In this document: one piece after another, positions 18,771 through 27,926 of the stretch | Layout of the letters: each line of letters begins with the position of its first letter | Numbering within the stretch: the first letter of the stretch is position 1 | Translations under genes and position numbers: made by a program | Assembly: GCF_900243745.1 (NCBI RefSeq) | Contig: NZ_LT984798.1 | Span: 1,048,501 to 1,112,500, forward strand | Length of the DNA stretch: 64,000 nucleotides | DNA from: Desulfovibrio sp. G11 | GTDB lineage: Bacteria; Desulfobacterota; Desulfovibrionia; Desulfovibrionales; Desulfovibrionaceae | Reading direction: 5' to 3' | Notes under the pieces: generated by a model | Database searches by the model: none | What the model was told of the DNA's origin: nothing | What the model saw: only the letters and a program-made list of their open reading frames with translations

Positions 18771-18806
18771 GGGGGTGTCCATAACTTTGTGTAATCGGTT
18801 TACTTA

Positions 18807-20029
18807 TTAAGTTGGAAATCTTTCCTCAAATTGTATGGCGAATCTGTTCAACGCTGCCTTCCAATCCCTGATGGGCATAGTCCATTTTTTGCTGATATTT
18901 CGCAGCGCCAGCCAGAAGATTTTGAAAACGGCCTCATCGTGGGGGAAAGCCCCCTTGGCTTTGGTCACCTTGCGCAGGCTCATGTTCAGCGATTCTATGG
19001 CATTCGTCGTATAGATCACCTTCCGGATTTCCGGCGGGTAGTCAAAGAAGGGGATTATCCGCTGCCAGTGGGCCCGCCAGGATTTTGTGATGAGCGGATA
19101 ACTGGAATTGTATTTGTGTTCCAGGCGCTCAAGGGCTGACTGGGCCAGTTCTGCCGTTGGCGAGCTGTATATTTCCCTCAGGTCGGCGGCAACGGTTTTA
19201 CGCTCCTTCCAGCCCACGAATTTCAAGCTGTTCCGGACCAGATGCACAATGCACAGCTGGATTTGCGTTTTAGGAAATACGCTTTCAATGGCCTCCGGAA
19301 AGCCCTTAAGCCCGTCCACGCAGGCGATGAAGATGTCCTGCACTCCCCGGTTTCGCAGTTCCGTCACCACGGACAGCCAGAACTTTGCGCCCTCGTTCGG
19401 GAGATCCACATACCCAACAAATCTTTCACGCCGCTCATGGTCACGCCAAGGGCCAGATACACCGCCTTGGTACCGACCGTGCCGGAATCGCGCACCTTAA
19501 CGTGGATGCAGTCCAGGTAAAGGATAGGATAAATGGCATCCAGAGGGCGGCCTTGCCATTGACGGACATCCTCGGCCACTCCATCGGTTACCGCGCTGAT
19601 AAGCGCCGGTGAAACGTCTGTGTGATACAGCTCTTTCAGATGCCCCTGGATTTCGCGTACGCTCATGCCACGGGCATATAGCGAAATGATGCTATCATCT
19701 AAACCTTGCCAGTGGGTCTGATGCTTTTCCACCAACTGCGGCTCAAAACTGCCGTCCCGGTCTCGAGGAATCGCAATGGGCAAAGAGCCGTTCTTCCCCT
19801 TCAAGGTTTTTTTGCTTGTGCCGTTGCGGGTGTTGCCGCTGGCGTTGGCAACTCTGCCATGTTTTTCATGCCCCAGATGGTAGGTCATCTCCGCTTGCAA
19901 AGCGCGCTCCATAACTCGCTTGGTCAGTTGTTCCAGAATGCCGTTTTTTCCCAGCAGGTCGTCGGGCTTTTGATAGTTGGCAAGCAGAGCGTCAATTAAC
20001 TCATCGGGTATATCTTTGGGGTCGACCAT
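18807..20029 (-). pseudogene. IS256-family transposase with frameshift
   Basis: Nearly identical to the intact transposase of copy 2, but one C is missing from a run of four (19399-19401 on the plus strand reads GGG, where copy 2 has CCCC on its coding strand). The frame is broken after residue about 210, within GMWIS(P)NEG. One amino-acid difference is also visible (TDGVAED here, TDEVAED in copy 2). The break makes this copy inactive unless it is a sequencing error in a homopolymer. Confidence 0.9.
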
Positions 20030-20072
20030 CATCAATCCTCCGATAATCGGGGTAACATGATTGGCCGATTAC

Positions 20073-20082
20073 ACAAAATTTC
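20073..20082 (+). repeat. Target-site duplication of IS4, IS256-side copy 1
   Basis: ACAAAATTTC, the reverse complement of GAAATTTTGT at 37575-37584. The two halves of one duplication now flank different IS4 copies. Confidence 0.88.
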
Positions 20083-21341
20083 AATGTTGTCCGGTTAAGC
20101 ACCCATAGCTAACAGGCTATAACTATAGGTGTTTATAGTTTTTCGTCTTCGTGGATTCAGAAGTTCTTCCAGAGAATCCTTGCCGAACAGATTCAAGCAA
20201 ATGAGCTCGAAGAGTTGTTGCACCGACAGTCCAAGCTTGCTCAGGAATTTCTGATAGGCCAGGAGTAAATACACGGTCAGGGCCGTATAAATCTGGATGT
20301 GCACCGCATTCTCCGAGCGCCCGACAAAGCTTTTAATATGCAGATTTTGTTTGACTTCGCGGAAGAATATTTCAATTTGCCAGCGTTCTTTATAGATATC
20401 AGCAATTGTCTTGGCGGACAGGCGGAAATGGTTGGTCAAAAATTCGTACCGTTTGCCGGTTTTCGCATCGCGATAGCCGATTCTGCGTAGACGAGTGGTT
20501 TTTCCCCGGCTGCTCACGTCAATGATGTGATCGGACGTGACCCCGGTTTTCCGGTCTACGGCGCGGCGATCAACGAGCTTATAGGCAGCATTGCTCTTCA
20601 GTCGGGTTACGAAGAAAATGCCCTTCGCGGTCAACATGCGAAACCAGGAATAGCAGATATAGCCTTTATCGAAGGTGACGATGGAACCCTTTGGCAATGA
20701 AAGACTTTTGGCCATGCGGCTTTCGTGGGTTTTGGCATTGTTGATATCGAGAAAAGCGGGAATGTAGCCATCGTGGTCAAGCACGGTATTTACTTTCACG
20801 CCAGCCTTGTTCCGCCGGAACGACGCCCAGGGAAAGATGGACAGGCATAGGCTGATGGTGGTGGCGTCCATGCTGTACAGCTTGCACTTGAAGCGGAATT
20901 TGTGACGAGGCGCACGAAGATGGCACAGGCCATACATTTCAGCGAACAGGTCTTTGAAAAATTCCACAGGCCTTGAATTGTTGGCATCGGCAACCGTGGA
21001 ACGCGCTACTGATTTCAAGCCGAGGTGATACAGCCGTCTCTTGGCCGCCTCCAAGGCGCGAAGCCCATCGCGTAAAGAGCGCCTTGCAGCGAGTTGGATA
21101 AAGGCCATGACGGTGAATTGCTCCTTGAATCCAAATTGGCGTGAAGAGCGGCCAGTTTTGTGCTTGCGTTCGAGTTTTTCAAAAACATGTCCCGGTATCA
21201 GGGATAGCAGTTGAGAGAAGAGTGTAGTATGATGGCTCAAGTCCAAAATCTCCTTGTGTGGCAAGTTGTTGTGGTAACTTCTTATACCACATACTGCTGA
21301 GATTTTGGACTTTTTTGTTACCCCTTAGCCGGACAGCAATG
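20083..21341 (-). mobile_element. IS4-family insertion sequence, copy A
   Basis: 1,259 bases with imperfect terminal repeats: CATTGCTGTCCGGCTAAG at the transposase 5' side and AATGTTGTCCGGTTAAG at the 3' side. Left flank: IS256 copy 1. Right flank: the middle of an APC permease gene. The flanks do not form a matching duplication with each other, but each matches one flank of copy B. Confidence 0.92.
20095..21240 (-). CDS. IS4-family transposase (intact)
   Basis: A DDE transposase of about 381 residues. First Asp in YSMDATTIS, second in VTFDKGYICYSWF, and the YREK signature in YKERWQIEIFFREVKQNL (Y, R, E and K at canonical spacing). The N-terminal FSQLLSLIPGHVFEKLERKHK region is of the DUF4372 type found in one IS4 subgroup. 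I place the start at TTG 21240, because AAGGAG lies 9 bases before it and inside the longer reading that begins at 21264. Confidence 0.92.
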   Translation of the reverse strand: MSHHTTLFSQLLSLIPGHVFEKLERKHKTGRSSRQFGFKEQFTVMAFIQLAARRSLRDGLRALEAAKRRLYHLGLKSVARSTVADANNSRPVEFFKDLFAEMYGLCHLRAPRHKFRFKCKLYSMDATTISLCLSIFPWASFRRNKAGVKVNTVLDHDGYIPAFLDINNAKTHESRMAKSLSLPKGSIVTFDKGYICYSWFRMLTAKGIFFVTRLKSNAAYKLVDRRAVDRKTGVTSDHIIDVSSRGKTTRLRRIGYRDAKTGKRYEFLTNHFRLSAKTIADIYKERWQIEIFFREVKQNLHIKSFVGRSENAVHIQIYTALTVYLLLAYQKFLSKLGLSVQQLFELICLNLFGKDSLEELLNPRRRKTINTYSYSLLAMGA

Positions 21342-21561
21342 TTCGGTGAGCTATTATTTCTGGAAGCCGTGTTGGCGCTGTTCTGGTATCTCAATTACAG
21401 GGGCGCGGATGTCGTAAGTAAAGTGCAGGTTGTGCTTGCGGTGATACTGGCTATCGGCGTACTTGCTCTTCTTGTGGGGGCTATCGTGTCGCCGACAAGC
21501 CAGTGGCAGAATATCGAGCCGTGGTTTGCGCAGGACAAGTCGGTCATTGCCTCCATAGCAG
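21342..21561 (+). pseudogene. APC-family permease, middle fragment
   Basis: This reads FGELLFLEAVLALFWYLNYR... to SVIASIA and continues the N-terminal fragment at 38842-39277 (minus strand): joined through the shared TTCGGTGAGC, the frame reads KIYFGELLFLEA without a gap. It is cut on the left by IS4 copy A and on the right by IS256 copy 2. Without the insertion it reads on as SIAAVTAIAPW into 22893-23719. It encodes transmembrane segments of an amino-acid/polyamine/organocation transporter. Confidence 0.88.
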
Positions 21562-22883
21562 GAGGGTGTAAGAAATTTTGTGTAATCGGCCAATCATGTT
21601 ACCCCGATTATCGGAGGATTGATGATGGTCGACCCCAAAGATATACCCGATGAGTTAATTGACGCTCTGCTTGCCAACTATCAAAAGCCCGACGACCTGC
21701 TGGGAAAAAACGGCATTCTGGAACAACTGACCAAGCGAGTTATGGAGCGCGCTTTGCAAGCGGAGATGACCTACCATCTGGGGCATGAAAAACATGGCAG
21801 AGTTGCCAACGCCAGCGGCAACACCCGCAACGGCACAAGCAAAAAAACCTTGAAGGGGAAGAACGGCTCTTTGCCCATTGCGATTCCTCGAGACCGGGAC
21901 GGCAGTTTTGAGCCGCAGTTGGTGGAAAAGCATCAGACCCACTGGCAAGGTTTAGATGATAGCATCATTTCGCTATATGCCCGTGGCATGAGCGTACGCG
22001 AAATCCAGGGGCATCTGAAAGAGCTGTATCACACAGACGTTTCACCGGCGCTTATCAGCGCGGTAACCGATGAAGTGGCCGAGGATGTCCGTCAATGGCA
22101 AGGCCGCCCTCTGGATGCCATTTATCCTATCCTTTACCTGGACTGCATCCACGTTAAGGTGCGCGATTCCGGCACGGTCGGTACCAAGGCGGTGTATCTG
22201 GCCCTTGGCGTGACCATGAGCGGCGTGAAAGATTTGTTGGGTATGTGGATCTCCCCGAACGAGGGCGCAAAGTTCTGGCTGTCCGTGGTGACGGAACTGC
22301 GAAACCGGGGAGTGCAGGACATCTTCATCGCCTGCGTGGACGGGCTTAAGGGCTTTCCGGAGGCCATTGAAAGCGTATTTCCTAAAACGCAAATCCAGCT
22401 GTGCATTGTGCATCTGGTCCGGAACAGCTTGAAATTCGTGGGCTGGAAGGAGCGTAAAACCGTTGCCGCCGACCTGAGGGAAATATACAGCTCGCCAACG
22501 GCAGAACTGGCCCAGTCAGCCCTTGAGCGCCTGGAACACAAATACAATTCCAGTTATCCGCTCATCACAAAATCCTGGCGGGCCCACTGGCAGCGGATAA
22601 TCCCCTTCTTTGACTACCCGCCGGAAATCCGGAAGGTGATCTATACGACGAATGCCATAGAATCGCTGAACATGAGCCTGCGCAAGGTGACCAAAGCCAA
22701 GGGGGCTTTCCCCCACGATGAGGCCGTTTTCAAAATCTTCTGGCTGGCGCTGCGAAATATCAGCAAAAAATGGACTATGCCCATCAGGGATTGGAAGGCA
22801 GCGTTGAACAGATTCGCCATACAATTTGAGGAAAGATTTCCAACTTAATAAGTAAACCGATTACACAAAGTTATGGACACCCC
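21562..22883 (+). mobile_element. IS256-family insertion sequence, copy 2, complete
   Basis: 1,322 bases flanked by the 9-base target duplication CCATAGCAG (21553-21561 and 22884-22892). Terminal inverted repeats share GGGTGT at the tip and TGTGTAATCGG inside. It sits in frame within the APC permease gene; excising it restores the reading frame. Confidence 0.95.
21625..22848 (+). CDS. IS256-family transposase (intact)
   Basis: A mutator-type DDE transposase of 407 residues. Acidic residues fit D in YLDCIHVKV, D in ACVDGLKGFPEAI and E in TTNAIESLN, the last being the family signature. It also has the C-terminal KAALNRFAIQFEERF. ATG 21625 is preferred because GGAGG lies 7 bases upstream; TTG 21619 and ATG 21622 are alternatives. 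It is intact, unlike copy 1, so it could mobilise either. Confidence 0.94.
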   Translation: MVDPKDIPDELIDALLANYQKPDDLLGKNGILEQLTKRVMERALQAEMTYHLGHEKHGRVANASGNTRNGTSKKTLKGKNGSLPIAIPRDRDGSFEPQLVEKHQTHWQGLDDSIISLYARGMSVREIQGHLKELYHTDVSPALISAVTDEVAEDVRQWQGRPLDAIYPILYLDCIHVKVRDSGTVGTKAVYLALGVTMSGVKDLLGMWISPNEGAKFWLSVVTELRNRGVQDIFIACVDGLKGFPEAIESVFPKTQIQLCIVHLVRNSLKFVGWKERKTVAADLREIYSSPTAELAQSALERLEHKYNSSYPLITKSWRAHWQRIIPFFDYPPEIRKVIYTTNAIESLNMSLRKVTKAKGAFPHDEAVFKIFWLALRNISKKWTMPIRDWKAALNRFAIQFEERFPT

Positions 22884-23719
22884 CCATAGCAGCGGTCACG
22901 GCTATTGCCCCCTGGCTTTTTGTGGGCTTTGACACTATCCCGCAGGCTGCGGAGGAATTTAATTTTTCCGCAAAAACGGGCGTGCGGCTCATGCTTTTGT
23001 CCATTGTCTGCGGTATCGTCACTTACAGCATCATTACCCTGGCCGTAGCCGCTGTTATTCCCTACCAGGAACTGCTGGCGCTCAATCCTGTCTGGCACAC
23101 GGGGTATACCGTCAGTCTTTCACTGGGCAAGGTCGGCAGTATAGTGCTTGCGCTTGCAGTGCTTTCAGCCATTCTGACCGGTATTAACGGCTTTTTCATC
23201 GCCAGTTCAAGGCTTATGTTCAGCATGGGGCGCGCTCACATTTTGCCGGTGTGGTTCTCCTCGCTGCACAAAACGCACAAGACCCCGCACAACGCGCTCA
23301 ACTTTACCCTTGTTGTCGTGGCGATTGCGCCCTTCTTCGGCCGTGAAGTTTTGTCCTGGGTTGTGGATATGTCTTCAATCGGCACTATCGTGGCCTACTT
23401 TTTTGCTTCGGCGTCCGCTTTTGTGATCATGCGCACGCATGAAGATAATTGTAATATAAGCGGCATATTTGGCTGCATGGCTTCTTTGGTCTGCCTGGGG
23501 CTGCTGACGCTGCCCATGTCTCCTGCCTGCATCGGGCCGGAGTCGTGGCACGTGCTGGTTGCCTGGTTTATCCTGGGCGTTTTTTTCTACATCGTGCGGT
23601 ACAAGGCTGTACACGCCATTTCTGAAGAAGAGCGCACGTATATGATCCTGGGCGAATCTGACCTGAAGGAGCATATAGCCCAGCGGGCAGCCTCAAAGCC
23701 TGATCAGCTTGCGGCGTAG
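22884..23719 (+). pseudogene. APC-family permease, C-terminal fragment
   Basis: This fragment continues the permease after IS256 copy 2 (APWLFVGFDTIPQAAEEFNF...) to the natural stop at 23719. GFDTIPQAAEE is the conserved APC segment in transmembrane region 6, and several further hydrophobic segments follow. The complete gene would encode about 490 residues. It no longer has a start codon or promoter here; expression of a functional protein is not expected. Confidence 0.9.
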
Positions 23720-24495
23720 TATGGAAAGAGTACCTTTCTGGCAGGAGATGCAATAGCTTTGTTAGCCTTGCTGTCTACACGCCAATGTTTCCCATGACCA
23801 TGCGCATGGGGAATCCCGCCAGCAAGTTTACATGTGCTTGCACAGCCCCGTAAGCTGATGGCGTATCTCCTCCAGCGGCCGGTTCCCCTTTTCACGCGAG
23901 GGGGGCCGGCCAACTTTTTGTGCAGCGTAAGTTGTAATGGCAGCGGGGCGTGGCAGCGTTTGGATGGGATACTGGAGCATGCTGCTTTTAAGAATCTACA
24001 GGTCCAGTATTTTTTCGACGATCGTCCGGCGTGTTTCTGCGGCAGCCTTCTGTCCGGCTGGAACCACTGCTGGCGGGGCTGTGCTCTCAGGTAAGGTGGA
24101 TGCGGTTCATAAGACATCGGTGATGCTGTGATCAGAATTTGCAGCGTCTAGAACAAGCTAGCTTTCAAACTGCTCTGGCGACTGCATGAGCAGGCAGTCG
24201 CTACGGAGGCGTAAGCGCAGTTTAGCTGCGCGGTTAAACGCCGAAGTAGGCGTGTCTTAAACTTTGAGAATGTACATTCTCAAAGGTGATCTGCTCTAAG
24301 GCCGCTGCCGCGTCACCTGCCTCACCTCTGCGCGTTTATGCATTCTCGATGGCAATGCGGGCTTGAAACAGGAGGGCCTGCGGCAGGTCATATGTTCTTT
24401 TCGGTAATTATTTTAGCACGTTAATTATGTCTCAAGTGTGAAATATGCTCACAAAAAAAGGCTTATGACGTTTAGTCATAAGCCTTTGATTTTCT
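23720..24495. other. Noncoding region with a cluster of hairpins
   Basis: No credible gene. From 24178 to 24317 there are consecutive hairpins: GCGACTGC/GCAGTCGC (24178-24201), GCGCAG/CTGCGC (24215-24231), ACGCC/GGCGT (24238-24253), a perfect 24-base palindrome centred on TGTACA (24262-24285), and an enclosing GGTGA/TCACC pair (24285-24317). This could be a structured RNA or a repeat element. The tRNA-Lys terminator is at 24453-24487. Confidence 0.6.
24453..24487 (-). terminator. Terminator of tRNA-Lys
   Basis: AAAGGCTTATGAC (24457-24469) pairs with GTCATAAGCCTTT (24475-24487). On the minus strand it is followed by a run of T. Confidence 0.93.
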
Positions 24496-24571
24496 TGGTG
24501 GGTCGTGCGGGGTTCGAACCTGCGACTCTCTGCTTAAAAGGCAGATACTCTACCTGCTGAGTTAACGACCC
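24496..24571 (-). tRNA. tRNA-Lys, anticodon TTT
   Basis: 76 nucleotides including an encoded CCA. Acceptor GGGTCGT pairs with ACGACCC; the anticodon arm reads CTGCCTTTTAAGCAG with TTT in the loop; the T arm contains GGTTCGAACCC. A consensus promoter and terminator bracket it. Confidence 0.97.
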
Positions 24572-24583
24572 GTTGAGACGCGC

Positions 24584-24612
24584 AATATATATACAGATGT
24601 TGCGGCTGTCAA
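24584..24612 (-). promoter_or_regulatory. Sigma-70 promoter of tRNA-Lys
   Basis: On the minus strand: TTGACA (24612-24607), exactly 17 bases, TATATT (24589-24584). Transcription would start a few bases before the tRNA. Confidence 0.88.
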
Positions 24613-24768
24613 GCATGAAATTTATGTCCGGTCTGTCTGGCCTGAAAAGCCGGCCGGATCGGACACAACTATGTTTTTCCAATACTGTTTTCGGCAATAG
24701 CCACATGTCGCCGGGCCATGTATGCCCCGGCTGGTTGTTGCCGTGGGGCCACAGCCGGGCTGCGGACC

Positions 24769-26532
24769 TTATCCTTTTTTCTCAAGTTTGGCCCAGGTGT
24801 CGCGCAGGGTTGCTGTGCGGTTAAAGACCGGGCGCTCTGCGGTGCTGTCTTTATCCTTGCAAAAGTAGCCAAGGCGCTCGAATTGCACTTTCCGGCCCAC
24901 GGCAAGCTCTGCAAGGGCCGGCTCAAGCAGGCCCTCAACAACCGTAAGCGACTGGGGATTGATATAGTCCAGAAAGGACTGACCTTCAGGAGCCGCATTG
25001 GGGTTTTCTACGCTGAAGAGCTGCTCGTACAGGCGTACCTCTGCCGGAAGCGCATGCGCGCCCGACACCCAGTGGATGGTTCCCTTGACCTTGCGGCCAT
25101 CCGGACTTTGGCCGCCACGGCTTTCAGGGTCGTACACGCAGCGCAGCTCCGTTACATTGCCGTTTTCATCCAACACGGCTTCGCGGCAAGTGATAAAGTA
25201 TGCGTAGCGCAGGCGTACTTCCACGCCAGGGGCCAGGCGGTGGTATTTTTTCGGCGGGTCCAGGCGGAAGTCGTCACGCTCGACATATATTTCGCGCGAG
25301 AAGGGAACCTTGCGGCTGCCATAGCTTTCGTCCTCCGGATGGAAGGGCATGTCGAATTCTTCCACCTGCCCTTCGGGGTAGTTTTCTATCACTACCTTGA
25401 TCGGATCCAGCACAGCCATAACGCGTGCGGCATGGGCGTTCAGATGCTCACGTACGCAGAATTCCAGCATGGAGTATTCCACGGTGGAGTCGGCCCGCGC
25501 CAGGCCGATGCGGGAGCAGAATTCGCGCAGGGCTTCAGGCGGCACACCCCGGCGGCGCAGCCCGCTGAGTGTGGGCATGCGCGGGTCGTCCCAGCCCTGT
25601 ACGTGCCCTTCTTTGACAAGCTGGATGAGCTTGCGCTTGGAGAGCACGGTATAGGTGAGGTTGAGGCGGGCGAATTCAATCTGCTGGGGGTGGTAGACCC
25701 CGAGGGTCTCGAGCACCCAGTCGTACAGTTCGCGGTTGTTCACGAACTCCAGTGTGCAGAGTGAATGGGTAATGCCTTCAATGGAGTCCGACAGGCAGTG
25801 GGTAAAGTCATACATGGGGTAGATGCACCAGTCGTTGCCCGTGCGGTGGTGCTCGGCATGCCGGATGCGGTAGATTGTCGGATCCCGCATGACAAGATTG
25901 GGCGAAGCCATGTTGATCTTGGCGCGCAGTACCCGTTCGCCATCGGCAAATTCTCCGGCACGCATGCGGCGGAAGAGGTCGAGGTTTTCTTCCACGCTGC
26001 GGTTGCGCCAGGGGCTTTCGCGGCCGGGTTCGGTAAGAGTGCCGCGATGTTCACGGATTTCTTCAGCCGAAAGGTCGTCCACATAGGCTTTACCCATTTT
26101 GATAAGCTGTTCGGCATATTCGTACAGCTGCTCAAAATAGTTGGAAGCGTAAAACTCTCTATCCTGCCAGTCGCCGCCAAGCCAGTGGACGTCTTCGCGG
26201 ATGGAGTCTACGTATTCCTGTTCTTCCTTGGTGGGATTGGTGTCGTCAAAGCGCAGGTTGCACAATCCATTGAATTCATTGGCAACGCCGAAATTCAGGC
26301 AGATGGATTTGGCATGGCCCAGATGCAGATATCCGTTGGGCTCAGGAGGAAAGCGCGTATGAACCTTGCCGCCGTAACGGCCGGTGGCGTTGTCTTCCAT
26401 AATGCGCGCCCGGATAAAGTCCACTCCGGGCTTGTTTGCAGACTCCGCCGCAGTGGCGTTGGAAGAAGGACTGGGGGAACCTGCTGCGGGCGCTGCGGGG
26501 GAGGGGACTGTGGATTTTGTTTCGGGGGCCAT
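24769..26532 (-). CDS. glnS: Glutaminyl-tRNA synthetase
   Basis: Attaches glutamine to tRNA-Gln. A class I synthetase with the HIGH-like motif HLGHAKS near residue 70, the glutamine-specific segment [18 protein letters not shown], and the KMSKS-like VLSKRKL near residue 275, followed by the two beta-barrel anticodon-binding domains. A low-complexity N-terminal extension of about 35 residues rich in Ala, Pro and Ser precedes the catalytic core. ATG 26532 is preferred over 26544 because GGAG is then 6 bases upstream; at 26544 the site would be only 2-3 bases away. About 587 residues. Confidence 0.95.
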   Translation of the reverse strand: MAPETKSTVPSPAAPAAGSPSPSSNATAAESANKPGVDFIRARIMEDNATGRYGGKVHTRFPPEPNGYLHLGHAKSICLNFGVANEFNGLCNLRFDDTNPTKEEQEYVDSIREDVHWLGGDWQDREFYASNYFEQLYEYAEQLIKMGKAYVDDLSAEEIREHRGTLTEPGRESPWRNRSVEENLDLFRRMRAGEFADGERVLRAKINMASPNLVMRDPTIYRIRHAEHHRTGNDWCIYPMYDFTHCLSDSIEGITHSLCTLEFVNNRELYDWVLETLGVYHPQQIEFARLNLTYTVLSKRKLIQLVKEGHVQGWDDPRMPTLSGLRRRGVPPEALREFCSRIGLARADSTVEYSMLEFCVREHLNAHAARVMAVLDPIKVVIENYPEGQVEEFDMPFHPEDESYGSRKVPFSREIYVERDDFRLDPPKKYHRLAPGVEVRLRYAYFITCREAVLDENGNVTELRCVYDPESRGGQSPDGRKVKGTIHWVSGAHALPAEVRLYEQLFSVENPNAAPEGQSFLDYINPQSLTVVEGLLEPALAELAVGRKVQFERLGYFCKDKDSTAERPVFNRTATLRDTWAKLEKKG

Positions 26533-26897
26533 AATGCGCTCCATTGCTCCTGGCGGTAATGTAAACTCTCAAATTACGCCAAGCAGCGGCAGGGGTCAAC
26601 GTGCGGCTGCCCGGCAGAGAAATACGCCATGTGCGGCTTGGCCGTGTATCGTTTCGGCCAGACGTTACTGTAGCAGAAAGGGGGAGGCGGCCATTAGAAC
26701 GGGCTGCTGCGTATTGTGCTGTATTTGTTGATGATTGCCGTGTGTGAAAGTACGTCTGAATGTGCGGCCCGTACAGCGGCAGGGCGGCAGTGGAGTTGCT
26801 TGAATACGGAACAAAAATGTTCATTCTCTTGACAGGTATGCCGTACTGAGCTAGATTGCGCTTCTGCATTCTGGGCGCTGCTGCGCCTGTTGCATGC
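26533..26897. other. Intergenic region between glnS and tRNA-Ser
   Basis: It holds divergent promoters: the tRNA-Ser promoter at 26829-26857 on the plus strand and, presumably, the glnS promoter on the minus strand. No gene seen. Confidence 0.5.
26829..26857 (+). promoter_or_regulatory. Sigma-70 promoter of tRNA-Ser
   Basis: TTGACA (26829-26834), 17 bases, TAGATT (26852-26857), about 40 bases before the tRNA. Confidence 0.85.
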
Positions 26898-26992
26898 GGA
26901 GAGGTGTCCGAGTCGGCCGAAGGAGCTCGCCTGCTAAGCGAGTATACGGGCTTAAACCTGTATCGAGAGTTCAAATCTCTCCCTCTCCGCCA
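26898..26992 (+). tRNA. tRNA-Ser, anticodon GCT
   Basis: 95 nucleotides with encoded CCA and the long variable arm expected for serine. Acceptor GGAGAGG pairs with CCTCTCC, the discriminator is G, the anticodon arm is TCGCCTGCTAAGCGA with GCT in the loop, and the T arm contains AGTTCAAATCT. Confidence 0.97.
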
Positions 26993-27926
26993 TATAGCCA
27001 ATGAGAACGGCGAGTTACTGAATAAGTAGCTCGCCGTTTTTTGCGTCTGAAAAGGGGTGCTTTTAGCGAGTACAAGGCAGAAAACATACCGCTGTACATA
27101 CTTTTGTTAAAACTCTGTAAAAATGTGCTGGGTTTTATGATGGCTTTGCTGAGTTGTACATCTACATCACAGGCGGGGATGCTCAGCGCCACGCCACGAG
27201 CGGCGTTACGGACAGCATCCGTCCGTTGCGGACACGGCCTTTGATCTGCCTGTTTATCTTGTTCGTTTTATATGTTTTTTTGTAGTCCATGCCAAATATA
27301 CATAGCCCGAAACCTGCTTCGCGTGCAGGATTCGGGTTATGTCATGCTCGTGGGAAGTCCTGTGCACAGGCTGGCCTGCGATTTGCAACATCTGCGGCAT
27401 GATTGCAGGTTGTCTGCCAGAGGGCCATTTGCGGTCGGAGCAGGCAGTTTTTTCGGGTCTGGGCGGCGTTGAAACTACTTGGAACAGATAATAAAACATG
27501 TAATGCGAACTATAGTCTCTTGACAGAAAACAAGAAAAGCTACACAGTACGTTTGCCAGAAACAAGAATGGGTTTTATTACCGCTCCGGTCGCTTACAGC
27601 GCCGGGCATCTCTACTCTTGTATCTGTAGCGGAAGTCGCCCCGTGGGCTTCCTCATGATGCCTCCACTTATATATCGGGCAACTATCGTTTTAGTTGTTT
27701 GCTATTGCTGAAAATATTCTCTTGAATCGCTGGTTGGTGCATTCAGGAGAAATATTTTTCTGCGCTGAAAGATTCTCTTTCAGTCTTTTATCCTATACTG
27801 GTACCTTTTTTGCAATGTTTTTGGATTGCGCCCGCATGCTGTATGCGGGGAATCCCTTTTATTTTTGTACGTATTTTTTAATCAGATATCCTATATCAGA
27901 TGTCTGTAAGCAAAGGGTGCATTATT
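26993..27926. other. Long noncoding leader region before the adhesin
   Basis: 934 bases without a credible gene, becoming AT-rich towards the adhesin. It holds the tRNA-Ser terminator, a hairpin at 27306-27335 (CCCGA..CCTGC / GCAGG..TCGGG) and a small hairpin at 27831-27848 (CCCGCAT/ATGCGGG) followed by a T-rich tract 80 bases before the adhesin start, which could act as an attenuator. No -35/-10 pair was convincing. Confidence 0.5.
27006..27042 (+). terminator. Terminator of tRNA-Ser
   Basis: AACGGCGAGTTACT (27006-27019) pairs with AGTAGCTCGCCGTT (27025-27038) with one mismatch, followed by six T in total. Confidence 0.93.

Larger units (their letters stand above)
18772..20082 (-). mobile_element. 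IS256-family element, copy 1, outer end displaced
   Basis: The element begins at 18772 with GGGGTGTCC..., the right inverted repeat seen in copy 2, and runs to 20082, where it is cut by an IS4-family element. Its missing outer 20 bases (starting GAGGGTGTAA) are now at 37565-37584, next to the other IS4 copy, with the 10-base duplication GAAATTTTGT present on both pieces. There is no target duplication between its two outer flanks (18763-18771 and 37556-37564), so this copy has been through a further rearrangement. Confidence 0.9.

Noticed and set aside
21258-21653. A 131-codon frame starting inside IS4 copy A and ending inside IS256 copy 2
   Set aside because: It is a chimeric reading through IS sequence into the middle permease fragment and on into IS256; not a gene.
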